DNA of 64,000 nucleotides from Luteibacter rhizovicinus (GCF_004342265.1 NZ_SMCS01000005.1:124001-188000), one strand, 5' to 3'; shown: positions 7,574-16,841, numbered from the stretch's first letter. The notes: a model not told the origin generated them from the sequence alone. Numbers and translations: made by a program.

Positions 7574-8296
7574 TCACGCCGGATCTTTGCGCTGACGCGA
7601 ATCCGTCTCGCGGGAGGAGGCCCAGCCGGCAAGCAGGGTGGGCAGGTGCTCCATACTGTCGAACACACAGGCGACGCCGACCTCACGCAAAGCGTCGGCC
7701 CCGCTGTGTCCGGGGCCTCCCGGGCTGTAGCCGAATACGGTGGCGCCGGTCGCGACGCCAGCGGTGGCGCCCGTCACGGTGTCCTCGACGATCGCGCAGC
7801 GCTTCGGGTCCACGCCCAGCGCACTGGCGGCGGCCAGATAGACGTCGGGGTGCGGTTTGCTGCGAGGTGTTTCATGCCCGCTGAAAATCCGGCCCTCGAA
7901 GCAGTCGAGGATGCCGACCTTGGCCAGTTGCAGCTCGACCTTGTGCCTGTCGGCACCGGAGGCGACGGCGATGCGACCGGCAAGCTGCCGGTGCAAGGTG
8001 CGTACGGTCGACACCGCCCCGGGAATGGCTTCGAGATCGCGTTCCAACGCCACGTTGCGGCGCGCCCAGAACTGCGCCAGCCATTCCGGTGTGATCGAAA
8101 AGCCCGTATGGGCCTGGATGGTCGCCGCCTCGTCCTTTACCGCCTTGCCGATGAAAATGCGCATCGTTTCTTCGAGGCTGACCTGCCAGCCGAGTTCGCC
8201 GAGCATGTCGGCAAGCACGCGAGCCGTGATGGCCTCCGAATCGACGAGTACGCCGTCACAATCGAAAAGCACGGCATCGAAAGACAATCCGGACAT
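7574..8296 (-). CDS. HAD-superfamily phosphatase, beta-phosphoglucomutase-like
   Basis: A 240-aa haloacid-dehalogenase-fold phosphatase or phosphomutase. Motif I is FDCDGVLVDSE with the nucleophile and acid/base aspartates. Motif II is the serine in VASGAD. Motif III is the lysine of SKPHPDVY, and motif IV is VEDTVTGATAG. A helical cap follows motif I, as in subclass IA enzymes such as YieH and GPH. The ATG at 8296 (MSGLSF) is preferred over an upstream TTG because it begins right at the conserved core. The substrate is probably a sugar phosphate or 6-phosphogluconate, but this is not determined. It is divergent from the histidine kinase gene. Confidence 0.85.
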   Translation of the reverse strand: MSGLSFDAVLFDCDGVLVDSEAITARVLADMLGELGWQVSLEETMRIFIGKAVKDEAATIQAHTGFSITPEWLAQFWARRNVALERDLEAIPGAVSTVRTLHRQLAGRIAVASGADRHKVELQLAKVGILDCFEGRIFSGHETPRSKPHPDVYLAAASALGVDPKRCAIVEDTVTGATAGVATGATVFGYSPGGPGHSGADALREVGVACVFDSMEHLPTLLAGWASSRETDSRQRKDPA

Positions 8297-8412
8297 GGCG
8301 ATCCATCTGCGGCCTGCTGGGGAGGGCAAAGGATAGCGCGCTACGCCGGTTTCTTCGTGGACCGGGCTGTCCGGGGATTGTCGACCGGAGCATTCGACTG
8401 CAGGATGCGTGA

Positions 8413-9540
8413 ATGGACCTGCCTGTTAACTCGCTCGATACGCTTGCCACGGAAGCCTCTTCGTCCGATCGCCCGTCACGCTTCTACGCCTGGCGTCGGC
8501 CGCTCGTATGGCTGGCGATCCTGACGGCTATCGGCACGCTTCACGCATGCCATTTCTATCTCAACGAGATAGCCAACCGCTTGCCTGGACGCTTCTGGCA
8601 ACGGCTGGCCGAGGAATTGACGGGGACTTTCAGCGCGGGCCTGCTGGTTCTTCCCGTGGTAGTCGCGGCTCGCCGGATCCGTGACAGCAGTCCGTGGCCG
8701 CGACGATACGCGTGGTATTTTGCGTCGCTGCTCGTCTTTTCCGCGCTGCACACCAGCCTGATCTGGGGATCGCGCAGCCTGATCTTTCCGCTGATCGGAC
8801 TGGGTTCGTACGACTACGGTTCGATGCCCTGGCGCTATGCCATGGAGTTCGGCAGCGATGTGGTCGTCTATATCCTGATCGTCTCCATCAGCTGGCTTCT
8901 CGACCACTATCGCGCCAGCCGCGCTCGCGAACTGCGTGCGGCTCAGCTTGAAACCGCGCTTGCCGATGCGCGTCTGGAAGCGTTGCGACTCCAGTTGAAC
9001 CCGCATTTCCTGTTCAATGCGTTGAACGCCGTTTCGGCGTCCATGTACGAGCAACCCCGCGTCGCGGACGAGATGCTTGCCCGCATCGGCGAACTGCTTC
9101 GGGCAACGCTGCAAACGTCCGCGCAGCAGCATGCCCTTGGCGATGAGCTTCGTCTTCTGGAGCTTTATCTCGATATCCAGCGCGCGCGATTCGGCGATCG
9201 TCTGGATGTACGTATGCACGTCGCACCGGGTCTTGCCGCGTCGAACGTTCCGTTCCTGTTATTGCAGCCGCTGGTGGAAAATGCGGTGGAACACGGCGGT
9301 AGCGCCGAGCGTCGCATCGACATTCATATCGTCGGGCGGGAGGAGTACATCGAGTTTCTGGTGCGGGACAACGGCGACGGTACGCCGCGCCATCGGGGGC
9401 ACGGTATCGGTCTGGGCAACGTCCGGGCCAGGTTGAATCATCTGTATGGCGAGGCGACGGGCGTGGAACTGGCGCCTGCCGAGGGGGGAGGGATGCAGGT
9501 GCGGGTCTGGTTGCCGTTGTCCATGGGAGGCGCGTTGTGA
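8413..9540 (+). CDS. LytS/AlgZ-type sensor histidine kinase
   Basis: A 375-aa membrane sensor kinase with about four transmembrane segments (roughly residues 30-165), a short coiled linker, then a His_kinase domain of the LytS/YehU/AlgZ type. The phospho-acceptor is His198 in LQLNPHFLFNALN. The ATP-binding N-box is QPLVENAVEHG and the G-box lies around GHGIGLGNVRARL. It should phosphorylate the response regulator encoded by the next gene, which overlaps its stop codon. The input domain is not a recognised sensor fold, so the signal is unknown. Confidence 0.9.
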   Translation: MDLPVNSLDTLATEASSSDRPSRFYAWRRPLVWLAILTAIGTLHACHFYLNEIANRLPGRFWQRLAEELTGTFSAGLLVLPVVVAARRIRDSSPWPRRYAWYFASLLVFSALHTSLIWGSRSLIFPLIGLGSYDYGSMPWRYAMEFGSDVVVYILIVSISWLLDHYRASRARELRAAQLETALADARLEALRLQLNPHFLFNALNAVSASMYEQPRVADEMLARIGELLRATLQTSAQQHALGDELRLLELYLDIQRARFGDRLDVRMHVAPGLAASNVPFLLLQPLVENAVEHGGSAERRIDIHIVGREEYIEFLVRDNGDGTPRHRGHGIGLGNVRARLNHLYGEATGVELAPAEGGGMQVRVWLPLSMGGAL

Positions 9541-10298
9541 CGCTGCGGGTTGTACTTGTGGACGACGAGGCGCCCGCGCGGGCAAAGCTGCGGCGTTACC
9601 TCGATGCCGTGGACGAGGTCGTCGTCGTGGGCGAAGCGGGCAGCGGCAGCGAAGCACTCGCTGCGATCGCGACGCATCGGCCGGACGTGGTCTTCCTCGA
9701 CATAGGCATGCCGGACATGGATGGCTTCGAGCTGCTTCAGGCACTCGGCGATCCGCTGCCGGCGGAAATCGTTTTCGTCACGGCGCACGGCGACTATGCG
9801 CTGCAGGCTTTCGAGGTGCATGCCTTCGATTATCTTTTGAAGCCGGTGAGCCCCGAACGTTTCGACCGTCTGGTGCATCGGCTTAAGGAACGCCTGACGC
9901 CGCGCGCCGATATGGGCGGCCGGATCGACCGGCTGCTGGATGCGCTGCCCGCGCCCGCTCACTTCGCCGAACATCTGCTCGTCGAAGCGGAGGGTCGTGC
10001 CGGGCTGCTGCCGGTCGATGGCATCGGCCATATCGAGGCGGATCGCAATTATCTGGTGGTCCATGCCGAGCGCGGGCGTTACCGTTTGCGCGGCACCGTG
10101 GAACGTATGCAGGCGAGACTGGACCCCGCGAAGTTCGTCCGGGTGAATCGTTCCACGCTGGTTCGCCTTGCGACGATAAAAGAAGTCGCGCCGTGGCCCG
10201 GGGGCGAGTACCGGTTGGTCCTCGACGATGGCAGCAGGCTGACCTGGACGCGGCGTTACGTGGATCAGGTCCCGCCGAGCCTGCTGATGCGGGTCTGA
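9537..10298 (+). CDS. LytTR-family response regulator
   Basis: A 253-aa regulator with an N-terminal receiver domain (acidic pair DDE near residue 10, phospho-acceptor Asp55 in VFLDIGMPDMDG, switch lysine in YLLKPVS) and a C-terminal LytTR DNA-binding domain (about 155-250, with FVRVNRSTLVRL and the GGEYRLVLDDGS strand pair). Translation starts at a GTG overlapping the kinase stop codon by 4 bases, so the two proteins are coupled. LytTR regulators bind direct repeats upstream of target genes. The flavin oxidase 117 bases downstream is a possible target, by position only. Confidence 0.92.
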   Translation: MTLRVVLVDDEAPARAKLRRYLDAVDEVVVVGEAGSGSEALAAIATHRPDVVFLDIGMPDMDGFELLQALGDPLPAEIVFVTAHGDYALQAFEVHAFDYLLKPVSPERFDRLVHRLKERLTPRADMGGRIDRLLDALPAPAHFAEHLLVEAEGRAGLLPVDGIGHIEADRNYLVVHAERGRYRLRGTVERMQARLDPAKFVRVNRSTLVRLATIKEVAPWPGGEYRLVLDDGSRLTWTRRYVDQVPPSLLMRV

Positions 10299-10415
10299 CT
10301 GCCGTCGCGCGAGTTTCGTCCCCATCCCGGGATGGTTCGTCCCTGTGAATGCGCCGCCGCAAGGCGCGTGGGCGCATGATCGCGCTGGCATCTTTCCAGA
10401 GGCAACGGGCTCCCT

Positions 10416-12245
10416 ATGAAACGACGTGATCTTCTCAAAGCCGCGATGGCGTCACCGTTGCTGCTCGCGGCTTTACCCGGTGGACTGGTTTCCGTATGCG
10501 CGGCGGCGGCGCGGGGCGCGGCAGGCATGCTTCGTTCGCGCGTCCGTCCGGGAGATGCCGGCTGGCCGTCGGTGGCGCAATGGGACCGACTGAACCGGGC
10601 CACGGGCGGCCATCTGCTGAAACCGGAGTCGCCCTTCGCGCATTGCGGTATCGATGGATCGGATGCCGCGTGCAAAGAGGCGCTCCAGCACATCAAGAAT
10701 CCGTTTTATATCGGCGATCAGCCAGCGCTCACCCAGACCAGCGGCTGGGCGGATGCGTGGCTTTCGCAGCCGAGCGCCTATGCCGTTGCGGCAAGGAACG
10801 CATCCGATGTCGCTGCCGCGGTGAATTTCGCCCGCGAACACCATCTGCGTCTGGTCGTGAAGGGCGGTGGCCATAGTTATCAGGGAACGTCCGACGCGCC
10901 CGATTCGCTGCTGGTGTGGACGCGGGCGATGAATACCGTGACGTCGCACGATGCTTTCGTCGCGCAGGGCTGCGTGGGCACCGCACCGCAACCGGCGGTG
11001 ACTGTCGGCGCGGGAGCGATGTGGATCGACGCGTACGATGCGGTGACGACCCAGGGGAATCGTTATGTGCAGGGAGGCGGATGCACGACGGTCGGCGTCG
11101 CGGGGCTTGTGCAGAGCGGCGGCTTCGGCAGTTTTTCCAAGCAGTTCGGCACGGCGGCGGCCGGGTTGATCGAGGCCGAAGTCGTCACTGCCGACGGCGT
11201 CGTTCGCACGGCCAATGCGTGCACGAACCCGGAACTGTTCTGGGCTATCAAGGGTGGAGGCGGCGGCAGTCTGGGTGTGGTCACGCGGCTCACGTTGCGT
11301 ACGCACGCATTGCCCGAATTTTTCGGAGGGGTATTCGGGGCGATCCAGGCATCGTCGGATACGGCTTACCGGGCACTGATCGCCAAAGCGATCGAGTTCT
11401 ATCAGGCCAGTCTGTTCAATCCGCACTGGGGAGAGCAGATGTCCTTGCGCGGGGAGCGTGTCCTGCGTGTTTCGATGGTTTTCCAGGGGCTGGATAAGGC
11501 ACAGGCGGAGAAAACATGGCAACCCCTCATCGACTGGGTGAATGAGCGTAAGGAATACGCCTTCGTCGAGCCGTTGAAGGCGCGGGCGCTGCCCGCCCGC
11601 CATTTCTGGGACGCCGAATTTTTCCGCGAGCACGCACCGGGCCTGATGGTCGCCGACGACAGGCCGGAGGCGCCGCGCAATCGCGTGCTCTGGAAAGGAG
11701 ACCAGGGACAGGTCGGCTGGTTCATTCATGCCTATCAGTCGATCTGGATGCCGGCGAGCCTGTTGCGTAAGGACCGGCAATCCGACCTCGTCGATGCGTT
11801 GTTTGCCGCGGCGGGGAAATGGGATGTCGAACTGCATTTCAATAAGGGGTTGGCCGGCGGAGGCGACGATGCGATTGCCAGGTCGCGCGATACGGCCACG
11901 AATCCCGCCGTGCTAGAAGCTTTCGCGCTGGCCATCATCGGCAGCAGCGGCTCGCCGGCGTATCCGGGCATGCCCGGTGCCACGGTCGATATCGCCAAGG
12001 CACGGGACGATGCGAAGCACGTAAGTGCGGCAGCGGAGGCATTGCGGAAAATCGTGCCGGATGCGGGAGCGTACGTATCGGAAAGCGACTATTTCCAGGC
12101 GTCCTGGCAGTCGGCTTTCTGGGGTACGAACTATTCGAGGCTGGCAGCGGCGAAGCGCAAGTACGATCCCGAGGGTCTTTTCTTTGTCCACCATGGTGTC
12201 GGAAGCGAGGGCTGGAGCGCCGATGGGTTCACCCGTACGACGTAG
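10416..12245 (+). CDS. Tat-exported FAD-dependent oxidase (BBE/PCMH family)
   Basis: A 609-aa flavoprotein with a twin-arginine signal (MKRRDLLKAA), an FAD_binding_4 (PCMH) domain and a C-terminal berberine-bridge motif (NYSRLAAAKRKYDPEGLF). His153 in KGGGHSYQG and Cys223 in GGGCTTVGVAGL occupy the two positions that tether FAD in bicovalent oxidases such as glucooligosaccharide oxidase and berberine bridge enzyme. A bicovalently bound flavin and Tat export after folding are therefore expected. Substrates of this family include sugars, alcohols and secondary metabolites, and none can be chosen here. It is 117 bases downstream of the LytTR regulator. Confidence 0.9.
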   Translation: MKRRDLLKAAMASPLLLAALPGGLVSVCAAAARGAAGMLRSRVRPGDAGWPSVAQWDRLNRATGGHLLKPESPFAHCGIDGSDAACKEALQHIKNPFYIGDQPALTQTSGWADAWLSQPSAYAVAARNASDVAAAVNFAREHHLRLVVKGGGHSYQGTSDAPDSLLVWTRAMNTVTSHDAFVAQGCVGTAPQPAVTVGAGAMWIDAYDAVTTQGNRYVQGGGCTTVGVAGLVQSGGFGSFSKQFGTAAAGLIEAEVVTADGVVRTANACTNPELFWAIKGGGGGSLGVVTRLTLRTHALPEFFGGVFGAIQASSDTAYRALIAKAIEFYQASLFNPHWGEQMSLRGERVLRVSMVFQGLDKAQAEKTWQPLIDWVNERKEYAFVEPLKARALPARHFWDAEFFREHAPGLMVADDRPEAPRNRVLWKGDQGQVGWFIHAYQSIWMPASLLRKDRQSDLVDALFAAAGKWDVELHFNKGLAGGGDDAIARSRDTATNPAVLEAFALAIIGSSGSPAYPGMPGATVDIAKARDDAKHVSAAAEALRKIVPDAGAYVSESDYFQASWQSAFWGTNYSRLAAAKRKYDPEGLFFVHHGVGSEGWSADGFTRTT

Positions 12246-12326
12246 CCGGTAGCGCAAGCGAAATCTTGCGGTACCATCGGACGCCATGAGGTTCCATGGC
12301 CAGTCCGGACGTCTTGAGGGGTTACG

Positions 12327-12632
12327 ATGAAACGGTTCTTGGGAACGCTTGCGTTGACCGTCGCGCTTGCCGGCTGCCAGGGTATGGGCACCAAAATCGC
12401 GAAGCTCGACGTCGGTACCCCTCGCGAAGAGGTCGTCGACAGGCTGGGGCGTCCCGACTCCGTCCGCACGGTGATCGGGTTCGAAGTGATGAGCTACCTC
12501 AACCGCCATCGCAGCCGCTTCTCGTTTTCCTCGTCCGACTACACCGTGATCCTGAAGGACGGTCTCGTGACGCAGTTCGGCCCCGGCCTGATCAAGCGCG
12601 ATAGCAAGACCACGCTCGTCATCGAGCAATAA
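12327..12632 (+). CDS. small lipoprotein, SmpA/OmlA-like
   Basis: A 101-aa protein with a lipoprotein signal and lipobox (VALAGC, acylated Cys near residue 18). The mature part starts with KLDVGTPREEVVDRLGRPDSV, the signature of small outer-membrane lipoproteins of the BamE/SmpA fold, followed by a beta-rich tail. It is probably anchored in the outer membrane facing the periplasm. It is not the canonical BamE, because the conserved YRIDVQQG region is missing. Function is unknown. Its last 14 bases overlap the antisense pseudogene remnant at 12619. Confidence 0.75.
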   Translation: MKRFLGTLALTVALAGCQGMGTKIAKLDVGTPREEVVDRLGRPDSVRTVIGFEVMSYLNRHRSRFSFSSSDYTVILKDGLVTQFGPGLIKRDSKTTLVIEQ

Positions 12633-12855
12633 GCGGTCGGAAGAGCGCGTCCACCAGGTGGTCGACGATCGTCGACATGGGTATGGCGCTCAACCAGACC
12701 GGAACGAACGGCAGCAGTCCGCTAATGGCCAGCGCGGCCAGTCCCTGATAGTCGAACAGCATGAGGCGCATGTCGTAGACATTGCCGACGATGCCGTACA
12801 GGTCCGTCGTCGACGAGAAGTCGGGGCGTTCCAGGCTGGATGTGTCGACCGTCAT
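12619..12855 (-). pseudogene. C-terminal remnant of a membrane protein
   Basis: The 78-aa frame begins with a polar stretch (PDFSSTTDLYGIVGNVYDMRLMLFD) and ends with one or two hydrophobic helices. I recall a similar arrangement at the C-terminus of much larger inner-membrane proteins in proteobacteria. An independent 78-aa protein of this make-up would be odd. The likely explanation is a tail left after the rest of the gene was deleted. The break lies where palindromic repeats (12865-13053) begin. The ATG at 12855 may be fortuitous. Confidence 0.45.
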
Positions 12856-12864
12856 CTGCGAAGG

Positions 12865-12884
12865 ACCCCGGTGTATGCCGGGGT
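12865..12884. repeat. ACCCCGG palindromic repeat
   Basis: ACCCCGG-TGTATG-CCGGGGT forms a 7-bp perfect stem, and the flanks (GTCATC before, GTGACGG after) extend the look of a dispersed REP-like unit. It lies directly at the broken end of the membrane-protein remnant. Its family cannot be proved from one copy. Confidence 0.5.
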
Positions 12885-12929
12885 GACGGTGAGGGGATAG
12901 CAGCGGTTCGCACGCAGGTCACGGCAGGT

Positions 12930-13053
12930 CTTGTGTAGGAGTTTGCTTGAGCGCGATGTCCTCAGGGCCCCAGGAAGTGCCGAATCACCGTTATCGCGAT
13001 AACCCACTGCTACGTCTTCGCAGGGATCGCGTTCAAGCGCGCTTCTACACAAG
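12930..13053. repeat. REPIN-like pair of GTAGGAG repeats
   Basis: Two 28-base units of the GTGTAGGAGCGCGCTTGA type lie in inverse orientation at 12930-12957 and 13026-13053 with 68 bases between. They differ at a few positions (TTTGCTTGAGCG against GCGCTTGAACG). This is the arrangement of REP doublets mobilised by RAYT transposases in pseudomonads and xanthomonads. The right unit runs into the dioxygenase gene and provides its TAG stop (13045-13047). Confidence 0.75.
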
Positions 13054-13800
13054 ATCCGCGATGGCCGGGGGCGCTGCTCTGAATGTGACGACCAGGACGT
13101 CGCGGTGGGCTGGCTCGGAGGCATCGAGCGGGGTGACGGGCGTGACGCCGTGGAATACGCGGGGATCGTCGATCAATGCGCAGTCCAGCGGTCGCGTCAG
13201 GGTGAAATCGCCGAGCAGCCGGCCATCGGGTGCGTGGATCGTCGTGGTGCCGCTGGCGATGTTGTGCCGGTCGACCAGCAGTACCAGGACGTAGTCGACG
13301 CCGTCGCGATGACTGCCTTCGGGTGTCGGCTCGCCGGCGGTCTGTGCGTTGGCCTCGATGCGGAACTGGTGTACCTCGACGTGCCAGCGCGGTACGCCGG
13401 GCGCGAGGGCGCCGAAGAAATCGTGACAGAACCGAAGAATCGACCGCATGCTCGCGCTTGCCGCGATGGTGGGTAGTACGGGTTCGAACCAGCGCTCGAT
13501 ATCGCCTTGAAGCGTGTTGTATTTCAGCGCCTGGTAATGCGGCTGATGCGGTTCCGGCGTGACGGGACTACCCGGTACGGCCGAAAACGTGGCGTGCCGC
13601 CGGCGACGATAGCGCCCATGCGCGGCGAGGTAGGCATCGGGTGCCAGGTCGTTCCAGCTTGCCGCGAATTCGTTCCAGTCGTCGAGTCCGCTTGCCCTGT
13701 CGAGCAGCGGACGCATCGCGTCGTGGGTAACGAAGGCATAACCGTCATTACGTAGCAGGTCGAGCAGCGCCGGGACAGCCGGGGCGGAGAGCGTGGTCAT
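13045..13800 (-). CDS. 2OG-Fe(II) dioxygenase (PF10014-type)
   Basis: A 251-aa protein matching the 2OG-Fe dioxygenase group that includes free amino-acid hydroxylases such as L-isoleucine 4-hydroxylase. The iron ligands H-x-D...H are His164 and Asp166 (SHRDGVDYVLVLL) and His217 (DPRVFHGVTPV). Arg241 in LVVTFR would bind 2-oxoglutarate. The fold is a double-stranded beta helix acting in the cytosol. The reaction would couple 2-oxoglutarate decarboxylation to hydroxylation of a small molecule, perhaps an amino acid. The gene's stop codon lies inside a GTAGGAG repeat, so its original C-terminus may have been slightly different. Confidence 0.85.
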   Translation of the reverse strand: MTTLSAPAVPALLDLLRNDGYAFVTHDAMRPLLDRASGLDDWNEFAASWNDLAPDAYLAAHGRYRRRRHATFSAVPGSPVTPEPHQPHYQALKYNTLQGDIERWFEPVLPTIAASASMRSILRFCHDFFGALAPGVPRWHVEVHQFRIEANAQTAGEPTPEGSHRDGVDYVLVLLVDRHNIASGTTTIHAPDGRLLGDFTLTRPLDCALIDDPRVFHGVTPVTPLDASEPAHRDVLVVTFRAAPPAIADLV

Positions 13801-13843
13801 TCGCAGATTATAGAGCGTTGCTTCGTTCGCGAGCTGCCTGAGC

Positions 13844-15577
13844 TCAGGGCAGCTTGACCGGTGGCGGACGGTCGAGCGCCTGCAGCAATGGCTGATCCCG
13901 GCTGTAGACGTCCGGCTTGAACGCGATATGCCCGTCGTCGGCGATGTCGACCGTCCAGTACGCCAGCAATACGGGGACGGAGGCCGGCAGGGTCACGTTC
14001 TGTGTCTTGCCGGCGGCGATGCGGTCGTCGATGGCGGCGCGGTTCCACTTCGTGTCGTCGTTGAACAGTAACTGGACCAGTTCGAGAGGTTTCTCCACGC
14101 GGATGCAGCCGGAACTGGTGTCGCGTTTCTGCAGTGCGAACATTTCCTGGTGCGGCGTGTCGTGCAGGTAGACGGAGAACGAGTTCGGAAACCGGATGAC
14201 GACGCGTCCCAGCGAGTTGCCGGGCCCGGCATCCTGACGAAGGGTGATCCCGCGCGGATTGTTCCAGTCGACGCTGGAAACGGGCACGACCTGACCGCTG
14301 CCGTTGAGCGCGCGGATGCGGTTGTTTGCGAGATAGGCGGGGTTCTGACGGACCTTGGGCAGTATGTCGTTCTTCAGAATCGTCGGCGGTACGGTCCAAG
14401 TCGGGTTGAACGTGATGTAGGTGATCTGCGAACGGAAGATCGGCGTGCTTCGATAGGGTTTGCCTACCTGCACGCGCGAACGCCATACCGGCTTGCCGTC
14501 GCGATAGAAGCTGATCTTGTAGCCCGCGATGTCGACCACGACGAAGGTTCCCTGAAGCTCGTGCAGCAGCCAGCGCGCGCGCTCGAGATTCACGCGGATC
14601 TGCTCGATGCGCTGCTGGACGGGTACGTTCATTGCGGCAACGGTACTCGCGCCCACGCTACCGTCCGCATCCAGGTACTGATCGGCCTGAAAGCGTTTGA
14701 CGGCATCGGTCAGCGGGCTGTCGAAGGTGTTGCCGGAGGCGAGCGTGGGATCGAGATAGCCACCCGCTACCAGACGCGTACGCAGCGCGCCGACCCGCGC
14801 ATCGGTCATGCCGGATTTGAGCACCGGACCGTCGGTGAGGGTGGGCCAGCCGCCTTTGGCGGCGATATCGCGCATCCGGGCAAGGCCATCGCGAAGGCTT
14901 GTATACAGCGTGTTCTGCGGCCGGGCCATGGCGTAGACCTGGTCGATGCTGCGCTCTTCGATAGCCGTCTGGATCATGCTCATCCCCTGCTGGGGATCGA
15001 TGGCGACGGGATCGAAATTCCACGTGGCATCGAGGCTGACCGGATCGACCTTGCCGCGCGCGAGCTGTACCAGCGACGTGATGTAAGTCGTGGTGGCCAG
15101 CACATCGAACTCCGCTTTCTGCGTCGGCGAGGCATTGGCGGGATCGAGTCCGTCACGCAGCGACGTCAGCTGCGACAGCGAATAGTCCTCGGGGTTGAGA
15201 CCGTCGGTGTCCATGGACCGGAGTCCCGCCAGCAACTGGTCGACATTCGTTTTGTCCGTCCACGCGGCGGTGTAATGCCTCTGCGCATAGAAATCGCCCA
15301 CGGCTTTCCCCAGCGTGACCTCGGATCGCGGCAACGGGCCGCCACCGATCGGCGTCATCTGCTGCATGCGCGCGTAGATGGCCTGTGCGACGGGGTCGTC
15401 GGCTGCCGGCGGGGCGGGTGCCGCGGCAACCGACGAACTGGCCGCGGGTGCGATGATCGGCGGTGGCGCCGCCGCCGAACTGGCGGAGGAGGGAACCTGC
15501 GCGTTGGCGGTGAAGGCAAGACCCGCTGTGAGAATGGCGATGGCAATGCGGCGCGACACGAACTTTTCCATAGACAT
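13844..15577 (-). CDS. L,D-transpeptidase, YcbB/LdtD type
   Basis: A 577-aa periplasmic enzyme that forms 3-3 crosslinks in peptidoglycan. It has a signal peptide ending at ANAQ, an Ala/Pro-rich linker, a scaffold region, a peptidoglycan-binding domain (about 285-325) and a YkuD catalytic domain. The catalytic motif reads YLHDTP...SSGCIRV, with the active cysteine near residue 491 and SSGC instead of SHGC, as in E. coli YcbB. The start at 15577 (MSMEKF) is chosen from AGGA upstream; the TTG at 15583 and the ATG at 15571 are alternatives. It is divergent from a second, unrelated L,D-transpeptidase-type gene. Confidence 0.92.
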   Translation of the reverse strand: MSMEKFVSRRIAIAILTAGLAFTANAQVPSSASSAAAPPPIIAPAASSSVAAAPAPPAADDPVAQAIYARMQQMTPIGGGPLPRSEVTLGKAVGDFYAQRHYTAAWTDKTNVDQLLAGLRSMDTDGLNPEDYSLSQLTSLRDGLDPANASPTQKAEFDVLATTTYITSLVQLARGKVDPVSLDATWNFDPVAIDPQQGMSMIQTAIEERSIDQVYAMARPQNTLYTSLRDGLARMRDIAAKGGWPTLTDGPVLKSGMTDARVGALRTRLVAGGYLDPTLASGNTFDSPLTDAVKRFQADQYLDADGSVGASTVAAMNVPVQQRIEQIRVNLERARWLLHELQGTFVVVDIAGYKISFYRDGKPVWRSRVQVGKPYRSTPIFRSQITYITFNPTWTVPPTILKNDILPKVRQNPAYLANNRIRALNGSGQVVPVSSVDWNNPRGITLRQDAGPGNSLGRVVIRFPNSFSVYLHDTPHQEMFALQKRDTSSGCIRVEKPLELVQLLFNDDTKWNRAAIDDRIAAGKTQNVTLPASVPVLLAYWTVDIADDGHIAFKPDVYSRDQPLLQALDRPPPVKLP

Positions 15578-15711
15578 GATCAATCAATTCCTGTGATTCG
15601 TGTGCATTGTCTCAGTTCTTCACATATATGAATGACTGCGGCGTGACGATAATGTGGTCGACAAATGATCGGCACGTTAGGATGCCCCCTGAGTTTGCCC
15701 CGGTCGGTTGC

Positions 15712-16437
15712 ATGATTGAATTCCAACGTTCGCTCGCCGTTCTGGCGCCCCTTGCTTTGGTCGCCTGCTTCGCCCTCGCCACTTCCGCACGCGCCGATTC
15801 CCTTGGCGCTGCGTTGGCCCGCCTCGCTCCCTCCGCTGATCCCAAGGTGATCGGACTCGCTGTCCGGGCATCGGCGTGCGCGCAGGGACAGGGCATGGCA
15901 CCGTCGGAGAAGCTCGCGGTGATCGATTATTCGAAGCCTTCGTCGGAACCACGGCTGTGGGTGTTCGATACCGTCAAACGAAAGCTTCTGTTCCAGGAGC
16001 TGGTGGCCCATGGCCGCAATAGCGGCGACGCGCTTTCGACGCGCTTTTCCAATGCGCCGGAAAGCCTCGCTTCCAGCATCGGCCTGTTCCGCACGTCGTC
16101 GGCGTACGAAGGCAAGAACGGCTATTCGTTGCGGATGGATGGGTTGGAGCGCGGTGTAAACGATCACGCGTTCGATCGCGCTCTCGTTATTCACGGGGCG
16201 GTTTACGTCAGCGAATCCATGGCCAGGGCGGCGGGCCGCATCGGTCGCAGCTGGGGTTGCCCGGCGGTTCGCGTCGCTGTCGCGCACAAGCTGATCGACG
16301 CGTTGAAGGACGGGCAGATGGTGTTCTCCTATTACCCCGACAAGCGCTGGCTTTCGTCGTCCGCGTTCCTCAATAAGTGCCCGGTCGGCCAGCTGGCGAA
16401 AGCCGAAGCCACGCGCGCAGGCGATACCGGCATCTGA
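15712..16437 (+). CDS. murein L,D-transpeptidase catalytic-domain protein (YkuD_2 type)
   Basis: A 241-aa exported protein. After the signal peptide (MIEFQRSLAVLAPLALVACFALATSA), the domain carries the YkuD_2 signatures HGRNSG...FSN, GLFRTSSAYEGKNGYSLRMDGLE and the catalytic region VIHGAVYV...GRSWGCPAVR, with cysteine in the GC pair. Proteins of this type are secreted L,D-transpeptidase relatives of uncertain reaction. The frame is open to 15607, but the sequence before Met at 15712 does not look like a signal region. No strong ribosome site decides between 15682 and 15712. It lies 134 bases from the divergent YcbB-type gene, so cell-wall remodelling is a shared theme. Confidence 0.85.
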   Translation: MIEFQRSLAVLAPLALVACFALATSARADSLGAALARLAPSADPKVIGLAVRASACAQGQGMAPSEKLAVIDYSKPSSEPRLWVFDTVKRKLLFQELVAHGRNSGDALSTRFSNAPESLASSIGLFRTSSAYEGKNGYSLRMDGLERGVNDHAFDRALVIHGAVYVSESMARAAGRIGRSWGCPAVRVAVAHKLIDALKDGQMVFSYYPDKRWLSSSAFLNKCPVGQLAKAEATRAGDTGI

Positions 16438-16478
16438 TCTCGCGCTAGAATCGGCGGAACCTAACCGTGGAATCGAGC

Positions 16479-16820
16479 ATGAAACACGTTCTTGCGATCG
16501 CCGCCTGTGTCGCCCTTGCCGGCTGCGCTACGCGCGGCATGACGGATACCCTTCCCAAGCTCAGCAGCCATACGTCGAAGAGTGTCCAGGCGTATGTGCA
16601 GTGCGTCGAGCCGAAGTGGCAGGCGATCACGCCGAATGCCAAGGGCAACAGCAAGGACGACGAAGGCCGCATCACCGCCGACGACAGCAAGTCCAGCGCC
16701 CATGAGCGCATCGACGTCAAGGCCAGCGGTGCCGGCGCACAGGTCGTAATGTACGAAATCCAGAAGGGCAAGGGCGACTACGACGGTCGTTATCGCGAGG
16801 AAGCGATTTCCTGCCTCTGA
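16479..16820 (+). CDS. small lipoprotein
   Basis: A 113-aa lipoprotein with lipobox VALAGC. The mature part is polar and contains two more cysteines near the middle (QCVE) and the end (SCL), which could form a disulfide. I recognise no domain. The ATG at 16479 is preceded by TGGAA; the in-frame GTG at 16467 would only add four residues before the signal. A terminator follows at 16842. Confidence 0.65.
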   Translation: MKHVLAIAACVALAGCATRGMTDTLPKLSSHTSKSVQAYVQCVEPKWQAITPNAKGNSKDDEGRITADDSKSSAHERIDVKASGAGAQVVMYEIQKGKGDYDGRYREEAISCL

Positions 16821-16841
16821 AGCCCAGAGCTTCCGACTGAA

